Assembly: GCA_019912385.1 (NCBI GenBank)
Contig: JAIOIW010000127.1
Span: 1-56,495, forward strand
DNA: 56,495 nucleotides
Source of the DNA: Notoacmeibacter sp.
GTDB taxonomy: Bacteria; Pseudomonadota; Alphaproteobacteria; Rhizobiales; Rhizobiaceae
Reading direction: 5' to 3'
The first letter of the stretch is position 1; each line of letters opens with the position of its first letter. The position numbers and the translations under genes were made by a program. The notes below the pieces were generated by a model that was not told the DNA's origin, ran no database searches, and saw only the letters and a program-made list of their open reading frames with translations. Below are positions 37,622-46,077 of the stretch, one piece after another.

Positions 37622-37874
37622 GCACCGCTGCCAATAACCGAATCGCCCGGTTCAATGATTCAAGTACGCACTTTTCTACCGGGTCGGGCAAACGACCGCC
37701 ATAGTGGCGGGGATCGCGGGCGGCTTCAGATGATGGGAGGAAAGCATTCGTGGAGGGCCACGGGCCGACAACTCGCTGCCGCGACCGGCAGTTACCGGAA
37801 TTGAACCAGGCCAATCGCGGATTCGCCCGTTTCAGGCCAATCGGTTGTTGCGGAAAATGAGTCCGAGGAGCCAC

Positions 37875-38840
37875 TCACTCGGTGGCGAGAACTTCGACGT
37901 CCTGCTTCGGGCCGGCCACCACCTCGAATTCCCGTTGATAGATATGGTCCCGGTTCTTGGCGACAACCGAGTATTTGCCCTCGGCCAGGACCATCTGCGC
38001 AAACGCGCCGACCGTCTCGCGCACGCTGTCGCCGGAATCGGTCAGGACCGCCCATGAGGTGTCGGCAATCGCTTCGCCCCCGTTTTCGCGCACCAGTTTC
38101 AGCGTGACCTGCGCCGCGCGGTGCTCCACCGTCGCTTCGGTCAGCTTGCCGGCCTCCACGCGGATGTCGGAGCGGATGACCGCGTTTACCGAACCGTAGG
38201 TCGAGACAACGTGATAGGTGCCGGCGTTGAGGCGCACGACCGCATTGGACCGCACATTGGGGACGATCAGCGCTCGCTCGCCATTCTCGTCTTCCTCGGC
38301 TTCGTAAATGGAGAATCTGAGCTTGTCCGCCGGAATGCGCATCGAGCCTGACAGCATGGCGTCGAGCTTGAGACCGCCGGCATCGAGGATCACGCTTTCG
38401 TTGCGCTTCTCGCGGGCCGCGATGGTGATGCGCTTCGTTGCGCCCGCACGCCCGAAGGCGGCGTGGACCAGGTACGAACCCGGCTCGAGCTGAAATCGCG
38501 CGGCCCCGCCTTGCGAACTGGCAACCAGCGGCAGCTTGCCGTCATCGCCTGGATCCGGCTTGAATATGCGCCAGTGCATGCCGCGCGACACGACGCCGGT
38601 GCCTTCCGCAAGATGGGCCTCCAGGGCGATCTCGCCGAAGGTGCCCTGGGCAAGTGCGCCATCGGCATTTTCCGTCGCGTAGGCCCGCAGTCCCGGAACC
38701 TTGATCTCGGGCGCAGTAAGGGGCGTGGACGCATCCTGGGCGTGACCGGGCACGGCACCGGCCATCATGGCGCACAGGAAACCCGCCAACACGCAAGCGG
38801 GGCGGGTGAAGCGCAGGGCCATGATCTGCATTTTTTTCAT
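37875..38840 (-). CDS. Exported protein of unknown function, beta-rich
   Basis: 321 residues. A signal peptide ends near residue 34 (GAVPGHAQ). The rest has no membrane segment and is made of repeated beta-like blocks with the theme GTYHVVSTYG, GSYLVHAAFG and GKYSVVAKN, which resemble carboxypeptidase-regulatory-like (beta-sandwich) repeats; at least three copies are visible. Function is unknown. It is divergent from the nitroreductase gene. Confidence 0.75.
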   Translation of the reverse strand: MKKMQIMALRFTRPACVLAGFLCAMMAGAVPGHAQDASTPLTAPEIKVPGLRAYATENADGALAQGTFGEIALEAHLAEGTGVVSRGMHWRIFKPDPGDDGKLPLVASSQGGAARFQLEPGSYLVHAAFGRAGATKRITIAAREKRNESVILDAGGLKLDAMLSGSMRIPADKLRFSIYEAEEDENGERALIVPNVRSNAVVRLNAGTYHVVSTYGSVNAVIRSDIRVEAGKLTEATVEHRAAQVTLKLVRENGGEAIADTSWAVLTDSGDSVRETVGAFAQMVLAEGKYSVVAKNRDHIYQREFEVVAGPKQDVEVLATE

Positions 38841-38956
38841 CCCTTGCGTTCAAGCCCAATCAGATGGCAATTTCAAGGCTCTTGCGGCGGCCCGACGGGC
38901 GCCGGCTTTCCATCCCGGGTCCTTGCCCGTACCTTCCAGCAATCCGGAAACCTGCC

Positions 38957-39550
38957 TTGAACAAAGAACTGCTCGACTACCTTTTGTCCCGAAAGTCCGC
39001 ACCAATCCAGACATTGAGGGAACCGGGCCCCGACAATGGCGAGATCGCCACGTTGATCCGCGCGGCGTCGCGGGTACCCGATCACGGAAAGCTGGAACCA
39101 TGGCGGTTCATTCTATACCGCGGCGATGTGCGCGTGACCATCGGCCGGATGCTGGCGGAACGCTACGCTGCGGTCCTCGGCAGGCCGCTTGCGCCCGGCG
39201 AGCGGGAAAAGGAGGAGGAACGCTTTTCGCGTGCTCCGGTTGTCATCGGCGTCATTTCGGTTCCAAGGGATAATCCCAAGATCCCGCAATGGGAAATGTT
39301 CCTGTCGGCCGGCGCGGCGGCGATGAACCTTGTCCACGCAGCCAATGCGATGGGCTTCGGCGCCAACTGGATCACGAACTGGTATGCCGACGACGCCGAG
39401 GCGCGCCGCCTTCTCGGCCTGTCGCCGGATGAGCGCGTTGCCGGATTCGTGCATATCGGCACGCCGGGCGAAGAGGCGCCCGACCGGCCGCGGCCCGATC
39501 CGGCGGCGATCCTCAGCGAGTATGCCGGCCCGTGGGGAGATGACGGCTGA
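38957..39550 (+). CDS. Nitroreductase family protein (YdjA-like)
   Basis: 197 residues from a probable TTG start at 38957 (read MNKELLDYLLSRKSAP), which matches the family N-terminus and has CCGGAAA upstream; the open frame begins earlier with an unlikely Pro/Arg-rich sequence. FMN-binding features include RKSAP, RAASRVPDHGKLEPWRF and GFGANWITNW. Members reduce nitro or quinone compounds with NAD(P)H; the natural substrate is unknown. Its stop overlaps the next start by one base. Confidence 0.85.
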   Translation: MNKELLDYLLSRKSAPIQTLREPGPDNGEIATLIRAASRVPDHGKLEPWRFILYRGDVRVTIGRMLAERYAAVLGRPLAPGEREKEEERFSRAPVVIGVISVPRDNPKIPQWEMFLSAGAAAMNLVHAANAMGFGANWITNWYADDAEARRLLGLSPDERVAGFVHIGTPGEEAPDRPRPDPAAILSEYAGPWGDDG

Positions 39551-40155
39551 TGTTCTATCAACCGCGCAACGGCCATGGTCTGCCACACGATCCGTTCAAG
39601 GCGATTGTCGCACCGCGACCCATCGGCTGGATTTCGACTCGCGCCCTGGACGGCCGACTCAATCTCGCGCCCTATTCCTTCTTCAATGCGCTGTCGACGC
39701 ATCCCCACCTCGTCATGTTTTCCTCCGAGGGCGAGAAGGACAGCGTGACATTTGCTCGCGAAAGCGGGGAGTTCGTCGCCAATCTCGCGACCCGTAATCT
39801 CTTCGAGGCGATGAACGCAAGTTCGGTGGATGCGCCGCGCGGGCTCAGTGAATTCGACTACGCCGGGTTGACGCCGGAGCCCTCGCGGCTGGTTGCTGCA
39901 CCCCGGGTGCGGGAGGCGGTGGCGGCGCTCGAATGCAAGGTCACCGAAATCATGCGGCCCAAGGGGCTGGACGGCAGGGAAGCCGGCGTAACGACGGTTT
40001 TTGGGGAGGTCGTGGGCGTCCATATCGACGAGCGCTGCCTGACCGATGGCCTGTTCGATATCGTCAAGGCAGGTACCATCGCGCGACTGGGCTATATGGA
40101 CTACACGACGGTGACGGAGACTTTCTCCGCGCGCCGGCCGCAATGGAAGGACTGA
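39550..40155 (+). CDS. Flavin reductase family protein (FMN-binding split barrel)
   Basis: 201 residues; the N-terminal PFKAIVAPRPIGWISTR and LAPYSFFNALSTHPHLVMFSS are characteristic of FMN-binding split-barrel reductases. It is translationally coupled to the nitroreductase gene (1-nt overlap), so the two flavoproteins probably act together or share regulation. The substrate is unknown. It ends 10 nt from the convergent lyase gene. Confidence 0.88.
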   Translation: MFYQPRNGHGLPHDPFKAIVAPRPIGWISTRALDGRLNLAPYSFFNALSTHPHLVMFSSEGEKDSVTFARESGEFVANLATRNLFEAMNASSVDAPRGLSEFDYAGLTPEPSRLVAAPRVREAVAALECKVTEIMRPKGLDGREAGVTTVFGEVVGVHIDERCLTDGLFDIVKAGTIARLGYMDYTTVTETFSARRPQWKD

Positions 40156-40165
40156 GCCGGAACGG

Positions 40166-41044
40166 TCAGCCCTTGCCGGATGTCGCAGCGCGCGCGAGCA
40201 CGCGCTCGGCGCGGCGCAGGTGCGGGCGATCGTACATTTTTCCGCCGATGCCCACGACCCCCGGATTGCCCGCTTTCGCGAAGGCCGAGACGATGGCTTG
40301 CGCTTCCGCGACCATCTCGTCGGACGGCGTGAACACGGCGTTGATGACCGGAACCTGGGCGGGGTGGATCGCCATCTTGGCGGCGTAGCCGTCGCGCAGC
40401 GCCATGCGGCACTCGGCGGCAAACCCTTCAGTGTCGGAATAATCGACGAAGACCGTATCGATGGCGGGCGCGCCCGTGGCCGATGCCGCAAGGACGGTTA
40501 CCGCGCGTGCCAGTCGAAAGACGTCGCCGTAGCGGCCCGTCTCGTCCCGCGTGGCAAGCGCACCGATATCGGCGGACAGGTCTTCCGCTCCCCAGGTGAC
40601 GCCGGCGAGCCGGGGCAGGGCGCCCTGGTAGCTGTGGGCACCCAGGACCGAAGCCGCGGTTTCGGTGATGATGGGAATGATCCGGGTCGCGCCGGCTGCG
40701 ATCCCATGTTCGGCCTCGAAGCGGTCGATCTCGGCAGCAAGACGGCGGACATCATCGGCTCCTGAACATTTCGGCAGCATGATGCCGTCGGGCTTGGCGG
40801 CCATGACCGCATCCAGGTCGTCACCGGTCATGCGGGTGTCGAAAGCATTGACGCGTACAAACAATCCGGGCGCACCGGCGGAGCGGTTCGCGGAGATAAA
40901 GGCGGCCGCCGTATTTCGCGCCGCGGGCTTGTTTGCCGGTGCGACCGAATCCTCGAGGTCGATCAACAACACGTCGGCGCCACAACCAAGACCCTTGTCG
41001 AGCTTGCGTTCGGAATCGCCGGGAACGAACAGCAATGAGCGCAT
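40166..41044 (-). CDS. CitE-like CoA ester lyase
   Basis: 292 residues of the HpcH/HpaI-CitE fold. The start MRSLLFVPGDSERKLDKG, the magnesium-binding region DLEDSV, and KCSGADDV and GAEDLSADIGA match malyl-CoA lyase or citrate lyase beta-like enzymes. No citrate lyase alpha or gamma gene is near, so a malyl-CoA-type lyase or thioesterase is more likely. The MaoC-type gene lies 3 nt upstream on the same strand. Confidence 0.87.
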   Translation of the reverse strand: MRSLLFVPGDSERKLDKGLGCGADVLLIDLEDSVAPANKPAARNTAAAFISANRSAGAPGLFVRVNAFDTRMTGDDLDAVMAAKPDGIMLPKCSGADDVRRLAAEIDRFEAEHGIAAGATRIIPIITETAASVLGAHSYQGALPRLAGVTWGAEDLSADIGALATRDETGRYGDVFRLARAVTVLAASATGAPAIDTVFVDYSDTEGFAAECRMALRDGYAAKMAIHPAQVPVINAVFTPSDEMVAEAQAIVSAFAKAGNPGVVGIGGKMYDRPHLRRAERVLARAATSGKG

Positions 41045-41047
41045 GGC

Positions 41048-41533
41048 CTATCCAACCGGTTTCTTGAGCATCATGGCCTGGCGGACGCAACGCGCGACGA
41101 GCACGTCATCCTGATTGTAGGCACGGTGTTCGAACTCGACGATGCCGCGATCCGGCCGGGACCGTGATTCCCGTACGGATTTCACTTCGGTTTCGACGCG
41201 CACCGTATCGCCATGAAAAAGCGGGTGTGGAAACACGGTCTCCGTCATGCCGAGATTGCCGATCGTCGTGCCGAGCGTCGTGTCGTGAACCGATATGCCG
41301 ATCATCAGGCCGAGCGTGAACAGCGAATTGACCAGCGGCTTGCCCCATTCGCTCCGCGCCGCGAAGTCGAAGTCTATGTGCAGCGGCTGCGGATTGAGCG
41401 TCATGACCGAAAACAGCATGTTGTCGCTCTCGGTCACGCTCTTGCGCAATGCATGGCGGATCACCTGACCTTCGGTGAATTCTTCCAGATACAGCCCCGC
41501 CACAATCAGCCTCCTGCTTGTCTCGACACCCAT
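41048..41533 (-). CDS. MaoC family dehydratase/hydratase
   Basis: 161 residues from the ATG at 41533 (MGVETSRRLIVAGLYLEEF). The hot-dog fold motif GKPLVNSLFTLGLMIGISV and the segment NPQPLHIDFDF, with the likely catalytic Asn/His, are visible. It is presumably an enoyl-CoA hydratase acting with the CitE-like lyase 3 nt downstream; such pairs occur in acyl-CoA and itaconate- or mesaconate-type pathways, but the substrate here is inference. Confidence 0.83.
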   Translation of the reverse strand: MGVETSRRLIVAGLYLEEFTEGQVIRHALRKSVTESDNMLFSVMTLNPQPLHIDFDFAARSEWGKPLVNSLFTLGLMIGISVHDTTLGTTIGNLGMTETVFPHPLFHGDTVRVETEVKSVRESRSRPDRGIVEFEHRAYNQDDVLVARCVRQAMMLKKPVG

Positions 41534-41656
41534 TGATAGGGCGGGGACGGCATCCCTGCAAGGCTCCGGGAGGCGTGAACAAACATGGTGAACCGTTCGT
41601 AAACCTTTTGCATCTAGTTGTTTCGATAACGGGTTTTCGGCCGAGTGTGGGGTTTC

Positions 41657-42802
41657 ATGATCATCGAGCGTTTCCTCAAGTGGATCGACACGGCGAAGGT
41701 TCCCGAACGGGCCGCCGCCGCCAACGCGCTGGCGCGCGCCTATCTCCACTCGGAACTGACCTTCGAAGACCGCTGCGCCGCGGAATCCGCGCTTACCTTG
41801 TTGCTGGATGACCCCTCACCGAAAGTAAGGGCGGCGATGGCCGAACCATTGTCGCTCTCCCTGCACGCTCCCGCACAGATAATCAGTGCGCTCGCCGCGG
41901 ACATGCCGGAAGTCGCCGCCATGGTTCTCGTCCGATCGCCGGTGTTGACGGACGGCGACCTGATCGACCGCGTGGCCGGCGCAGATGCCAAGGTCCAGCA
42001 ACTGGTCGCCATGCGGGCACGGATATCGATAGCGGTATGCGCGGCGCTGGCCGAAGTCGGCGAAGCGGAAGCCTGCATCGAGTTGCTGTCCAATGGCGGC
42101 GCCGAGATTGCGCAGATCAGCCTGCGACGCATTGCCGAGCGGCTCGGCGCGGAGCCCTCGGTTCGCAGGGCCCTTTTGTCGCATCCCATGCTTCCAGCGG
42201 AATCGAGGCATCATCTCCTCGTGAAGGTCGGCGAGGATTTCCGCCAATCCCCGCTGTTGAAAAGACTGATGGGCTCGGCCAGGGCCGACCGGGTGGTGCG
42301 CGACGCCTGCATCAAGTCGTCGATCAGCCTGATCGACGCGATTCGTCCGCAGGAATTCTCTGCTCTTGTCGAACATCTGCGGCTGCGCGGCGACATGACC
42401 GAGGGATTCATCGTGCGCACGGTGGCCCATGGCAAGATCGATTTCTTCGGCGCGATCCTTGAGGCGCTTTCGGGGCAGGGCGAAAAGCGCATTCGCGCGC
42501 TGTTGTCCGCCGGACGCGACAACGCCCTTCGCGCACTGTTCCGGGCCTGCGGCCTGTCGGAAGGCGCACATGCGGTCATTATCCGGGCGCTAAAAATCTG
42601 GCGGGAAGTCGCCAACGGCAAACGTGTGACCGGCGTTCAGGAGGTTACCTGGATGATGCTGCGCGAGATCGGCGGAGCGCCCGGCTCGCCAGTCCCTCCG
42701 AAGGCCGAGAACGACGACCTCGTCGCGCTCCTGAAATCGGTTCATCTCGATCAGTTGCGGCGCAATGCCCGCGGACACGCCCTCGCGATCGCCGCGGCCT
42801 GA
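41657..42802 (+). CDS. DUF2336 domain protein
   Basis: 381 residues from the ATG at 41657 (MIIERFLKWIDTAK). Helical throughout, with HEAT-like repeats such as RAAAANALARAYLHS and SPKVRAAMAEPLSLS in the first 200 residues, matching the alphaproteobacterial DUF2336 family of unknown function. No signal peptide. It is alone on its strand between MaoC and parE, which point in opposite directions. Confidence 0.85.
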   Translation: MIIERFLKWIDTAKVPERAAAANALARAYLHSELTFEDRCAAESALTLLLDDPSPKVRAAMAEPLSLSLHAPAQIISALAADMPEVAAMVLVRSPVLTDGDLIDRVAGADAKVQQLVAMRARISIAVCAALAEVGEAEACIELLSNGGAEIAQISLRRIAERLGAEPSVRRALLSHPMLPAESRHHLLVKVGEDFRQSPLLKRLMGSARADRVVRDACIKSSISLIDAIRPQEFSALVEHLRLRGDMTEGFIVRTVAHGKIDFFGAILEALSGQGEKRIRALLSAGRDNALRALFRACGLSEGAHAVIIRALKIWREVANGKRVTGVQEVTWMMLREIGGAPGSPVPPKAENDDLVALLKSVHLDQLRRNARGHALAIAAA

Positions 42803-42822
42803 CCACCGCCGTTCGCCGGCGC

Positions 42823-44889
42823 TCAGACGTCGAGCATCTCCTCGCTGGCGAAAGCGGCATGTTCCTGGATAAAGCGGAAACGGGCTTCCGGCTTGGTGCC
42901 CATCAGCGCCTCGACGGTCGCCTTAGTTCCCTCAGGATCGTCGATCGTTTCCACCCGCAGCAGCATGCGCTTGGCGGGGTCCATTGTCGTTTCCTTGAGC
43001 TGGCTCGCCATCATTTCGCCCAGTCCCTTGAAACGGCCGATTTCCACCTTGCCCCGCCCGGTGAATTCGTTGGCCAGCAATTCATCCTTGTGGCGGTCGT
43101 CGCGCGCATACATCGTCTTGCCGCCCTGGGTGAGTCGATAGAGCGGAGGCACCGCCAGAAAGAGATGATTGCCGCGGATCAGCTCCGGCATTTCCTGGTA
43201 GAAGAAGGTTATGAGCAGCGAAGCGATATGGGCGCCGTCGACGTCGGCATCGGTCATGATGATGATCCGGTCGTAGCGAAGGTCTTCCTCGCGGTATTTC
43301 GACCGCGTTCCGCAACCAAGCGCCTGAATCAGGTCCTGGATCAACTGGCTCGCGCTCAGCTTGTCGCGCCCGGCACTTGCAACATTGAGGATCTTTCCGC
43401 GCAGCGGCAGCACCGCCTGGGTATTGCGGTTGCGCGCCTGCTTGGCAGAGCCGCCGGCCGAATCGCCTTCGACGATGAACAGTTCGGCGCCCGCCGCCGC
43501 ATTCTGTGAGCAGTCGGCGAGCTTGCCCGGCAGCCGCAGCTTGCGCACCGCGCTCTTGCGGCTGATTTCCTTTTCCTGGCGGCGGCGCACGCGCTCTTCC
43601 GCGCGCTGCACCACCCAGTCGAGCAGGTTGGAAGCCTGTTGCGGGCTGGCGGTGAGCCAGTGGTCGAAGGCATCGCGCACGGCATTCTCTACGATACGCA
43701 TGGCCTCGGCCGTCGCCAGCTTGTCCTTGGTCTGGCCGACGAATTCGGGTTCGCGGATGAAGACGGACAGCATGCCGGCCGCCGAGATCATCACGTCCTC
43801 ATTGGTGATGATGGCCGCGCGCTTGTTGCCGACGAGTTCGGCATAGGCTTTCAGGCCGCGCGCAAGCGCCGAACGGAAACCGGCCTCATGCGTGCCGCCA
43901 TCGGTAGTCGGGATGGTGTTGCAGTAGGAATTGACGAACCCGTCGCCGCCATACCATGTGACGGCCCATTCAACCGAGCCGTGACCGGCCTGTTTTTCGC
44001 TCTTGCCGGCGAAAATCTCGCGGGTGACCTGGTGCTCTTTGCCCAGGCTCGCCTGGAGATAGTCCTTCAGGCCGCCGGGGAAGTGGAAGACCGCCCTGGC
44101 CGGCGTCTCGTCCTTTTCCGACAGCAAGGACGGATCGCAGCTCCAGCGGATTTCGACACCACCGAACAGATAGGCCTTGGAGCGCGCCATGCGGCACAGC
44201 CGGTCGGGCTGAAAGCGGGCCGCCTTGCCGAAGATATCGGCGTCGGGATGGAAGCGCACGCGGGTACCGCGCCGGTTGTGCACTTCGCCCAGGTCTTCAA
44301 GCCCGCCTTGCGGAACGCCGCGCGAAAAGGTTTGACGATAGAGCCGGCGGCCGCGTGCCACTTCGACTTCCAGCACATCCGACAGGGCATTGACCACCGA
44401 GACGCCGACGCCGTGCAGGCCGCCGGAAGTCTCGTACACCTTTGAATCGAACTTGCCGCCGGCATGCAGCGTCGTCATGATCACTTCAAGCGCCGACTTG
44501 TCCTTGAACTTGGGGTGCGGATCGACCGGTATGCCGCGGCCGTTGTCGGTCACCGAAAGGAAACCCTCGGCGTCCAGCTCCACTTCGATGAAGGACGCAT
44601 GACCGGCCACCGCCTCGTCCATGGAGTTGTCGATGACTTCGGCGAAGAGATGGTGAAGGGCCTTGTCGTCGGTGCCGCCGATATACATGCCCGGGCGCCT
44701 GCGCACCGGCTCAAGCCCTTCCAGAACCTCGATGTCGGCGGCCGAATAGTCACCGCCCGGTTCAACGGAACGCGGAGCGGGCCTCGGCTTTGCCGCCGGT
44801 TCGCGCGCCGCCGCGGCAGCAGCGGGCGCGGTGGGAGCCTTGGCCTGCCCGTTGTCGAGTGCGGCAAAGAGATCGTTTGAGTTGTCCAT
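42823..44889 (-). CDS. parE: DNA topoisomerase IV subunit B
   Basis: 688 residues. The GHKL ATPase region holds EVIDNSMDEAVAG, DNGRGIP and the GGLHGVGVSVVNALS loop. The transducer domain follows, and the TOPRIM domain contains EGDSAGGSAKQARNRNTQAVLPLRGKIL-type sequence and the DADVDG magnesium site. The C-terminal RFKGLGEMMASQLKETTMDP distinguishes ParE/GyrB. The order and the N-terminal Ala/Pro-rich extension of about 40 residues are typical of rhizobial ParE. It decatenates chromosomes with ParC, which is not in the window. Confidence 0.96.
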   Translation of the reverse strand: MDNSNDLFAALDNGQAKAPTAPAAAAAAREPAAKPRPAPRSVEPGGDYSAADIEVLEGLEPVRRRPGMYIGGTDDKALHHLFAEVIDNSMDEAVAGHASFIEVELDAEGFLSVTDNGRGIPVDPHPKFKDKSALEVIMTTLHAGGKFDSKVYETSGGLHGVGVSVVNALSDVLEVEVARGRRLYRQTFSRGVPQGGLEDLGEVHNRRGTRVRFHPDADIFGKAARFQPDRLCRMARSKAYLFGGVEIRWSCDPSLLSEKDETPARAVFHFPGGLKDYLQASLGKEHQVTREIFAGKSEKQAGHGSVEWAVTWYGGDGFVNSYCNTIPTTDGGTHEAGFRSALARGLKAYAELVGNKRAAIITNEDVMISAAGMLSVFIREPEFVGQTKDKLATAEAMRIVENAVRDAFDHWLTASPQQASNLLDWVVQRAEERVRRRQEKEISRKSAVRKLRLPGKLADCSQNAAAGAELFIVEGDSAGGSAKQARNRNTQAVLPLRGKILNVASAGRDKLSASQLIQDLIQALGCGTRSKYREEDLRYDRIIIMTDADVDGAHIASLLITFFYQEMPELIRGNHLFLAVPPLYRLTQGGKTMYARDDRHKDELLANEFTGRGKVEIGRFKGLGEMMASQLKETTMDPAKRMLLRVETIDDPEGTKATVEALMGTKPEARFRFIQEHAAFASEEMLDV

Positions 44890-44983
44890 TCCGAGATTTC
44901 AGCTTTGCTGGGCGAATCAGCCCTTACGGTGACATTTTACGTCCATATAGGCGATATCGGCGCCCCCCGGTACCGCATCAAAT

Positions 44984-45072
44984 CGGTTGCATGAAACGAA
45001 TGCTGCAACCGGATGCGCGAATGGATTGCATTTTAGGTAAATCCTACAGCGCGATTGCGAATTATTTTAGGT
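44984..45072. promoter_or_regulatory. Inverted and direct repeats upstream of the tad operon
   Basis: In the 237-nt parE-cpaB divergent region, CGGTTGCA (44984-44991) and TGCAACCG (45004-45011) form an 8-bp inverted repeat with a 12-nt spacer. Downstream TTTTAGGT occurs twice, at 45031-45038 and 45065-45072, 34 nt apart, in an AT-rich stretch. These are plausible operator or activator sites for cpaB; the regulator is unknown. Confidence 0.45.
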
Positions 45073-45126
45073 TTTTCAATTACCTTGCCCGGAACAAGAA
45101 GAGCACCCGCATACAGGGAGCAGGGG

Positions 45127-46038
45127 ATGAAGGGGCGTATCATACCGATGATCGGGCTTGCCGCGGTGTTCGGCGCGCTGTCGATTTTCGTTGCCAGCAT
45201 GTGGCTAGAGAGCGCCGCGGAAAAGCGCCTGCAGGACATCAAGCCGTTTGCCCAGGCTCGCCCGGCGACGCCGGAAATCCAGTTCAAGACCATCGTTGTC
45301 GCCGCGCGCGCGCTGGAATTCGGCACCAGGCTCGACGAGACGGCGGTGCGGGAAATTCCCTGGCCGCAGGATTCTGTTCCTGACGGCGCCTTCCTGTCGG
45401 TCGCGGATCTGAAAAACGCCGGCAACCGGGTGGTCCTTGCATCGATCGAAAAGAACGAGCCGGTTCTCCTTGGCAAGCTTTCAGGCACTGACGGCAAGGC
45501 CGCGCTGTCTAATCTGCTCAGGCCCGGCATGCGGGCCGTGACGCTTGGTGTGGACGAGATCACCGGGGTCGGCGGCTTTGTCACCGTCGGCGATCATGTC
45601 GACATCGTGCTTACGCGTAAGGCGGAGACGTCGGAAGGCAAAATTGAAGACAGCGGCAACGCGGGCTCTATCGCAAGCGTCGGACAGGTGACCGAATCCG
45701 TATTGGAAGGCGTGCGTGTGCTTTCGGTCGACGACGACATGGCGGAGCAGAAGTCGTCGCGTACCAGGGCCACGCCATCCGTCACGGTCGAGGTTTCCGC
45801 ACAGGGCGCGCAGAAGATCGCGCTTGCGCAGTCGATCGGCACGCTGTCGCTGTCGCTGCGCCCGGCAGACGATTTCGGTAGCGGTGGCGCGCCGGTTGAG
45901 AATATCACCCGCGCGGATGCGCCCGACGAAGTCAGGATCGATACGGAAACGCTGAAGACGGTCGTCGTGCATCGCGGAATGGACCCGGAAAGCTACCAGG
46001 TGCCGTCATCGGTGCCGGTATCAACGGCGCAAGAATAG
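45127..46038 (+). CDS. cpaB: Flp pilus assembly protein CpaB (RcpC)
   Basis: 303 residues from the ATG at 45127 after GGGAGCAGGGG. One N-terminal membrane helix (about 5-25), an SAF domain (about 55-115, VVVAARALEFGTRLDE), then the RcpC/CpaB domain with LLRPGMRAVTLGVDEITGVGG and GDHVDIVLT. CpaB is the periplasmic partner of the secretin in tight-adherence pilus assembly. It begins the operon; no pilin or prepilin peptidase precedes it. Confidence 0.94.
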   Translation: MKGRIIPMIGLAAVFGALSIFVASMWLESAAEKRLQDIKPFAQARPATPEIQFKTIVVAARALEFGTRLDETAVREIPWPQDSVPDGAFLSVADLKNAGNRVVLASIEKNEPVLLGKLSGTDGKAALSNLLRPGMRAVTLGVDEITGVGGFVTVGDHVDIVLTRKAETSEGKIEDSGNAGSIASVGQVTESVLEGVRVLSVDDDMAEQKSSRTRATPSVTVEVSAQGAQKIALAQSIGTLSLSLRPADDFGSGGAPVENITRADAPDEVRIDTETLKTVVVHRGMDPESYQVPSSVPVSTAQE

Positions 46039-46077
46039 TCAAGGGGACATACCGGATATCCGGCGAAGGGGCTGATC

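Noticed and set aside
42803-42822. Bidirectional terminator between DUF2336 and parE
   Set aside because: A 5-bp CGCCG/CGGCG stem exists, but no T-run is present on either side.
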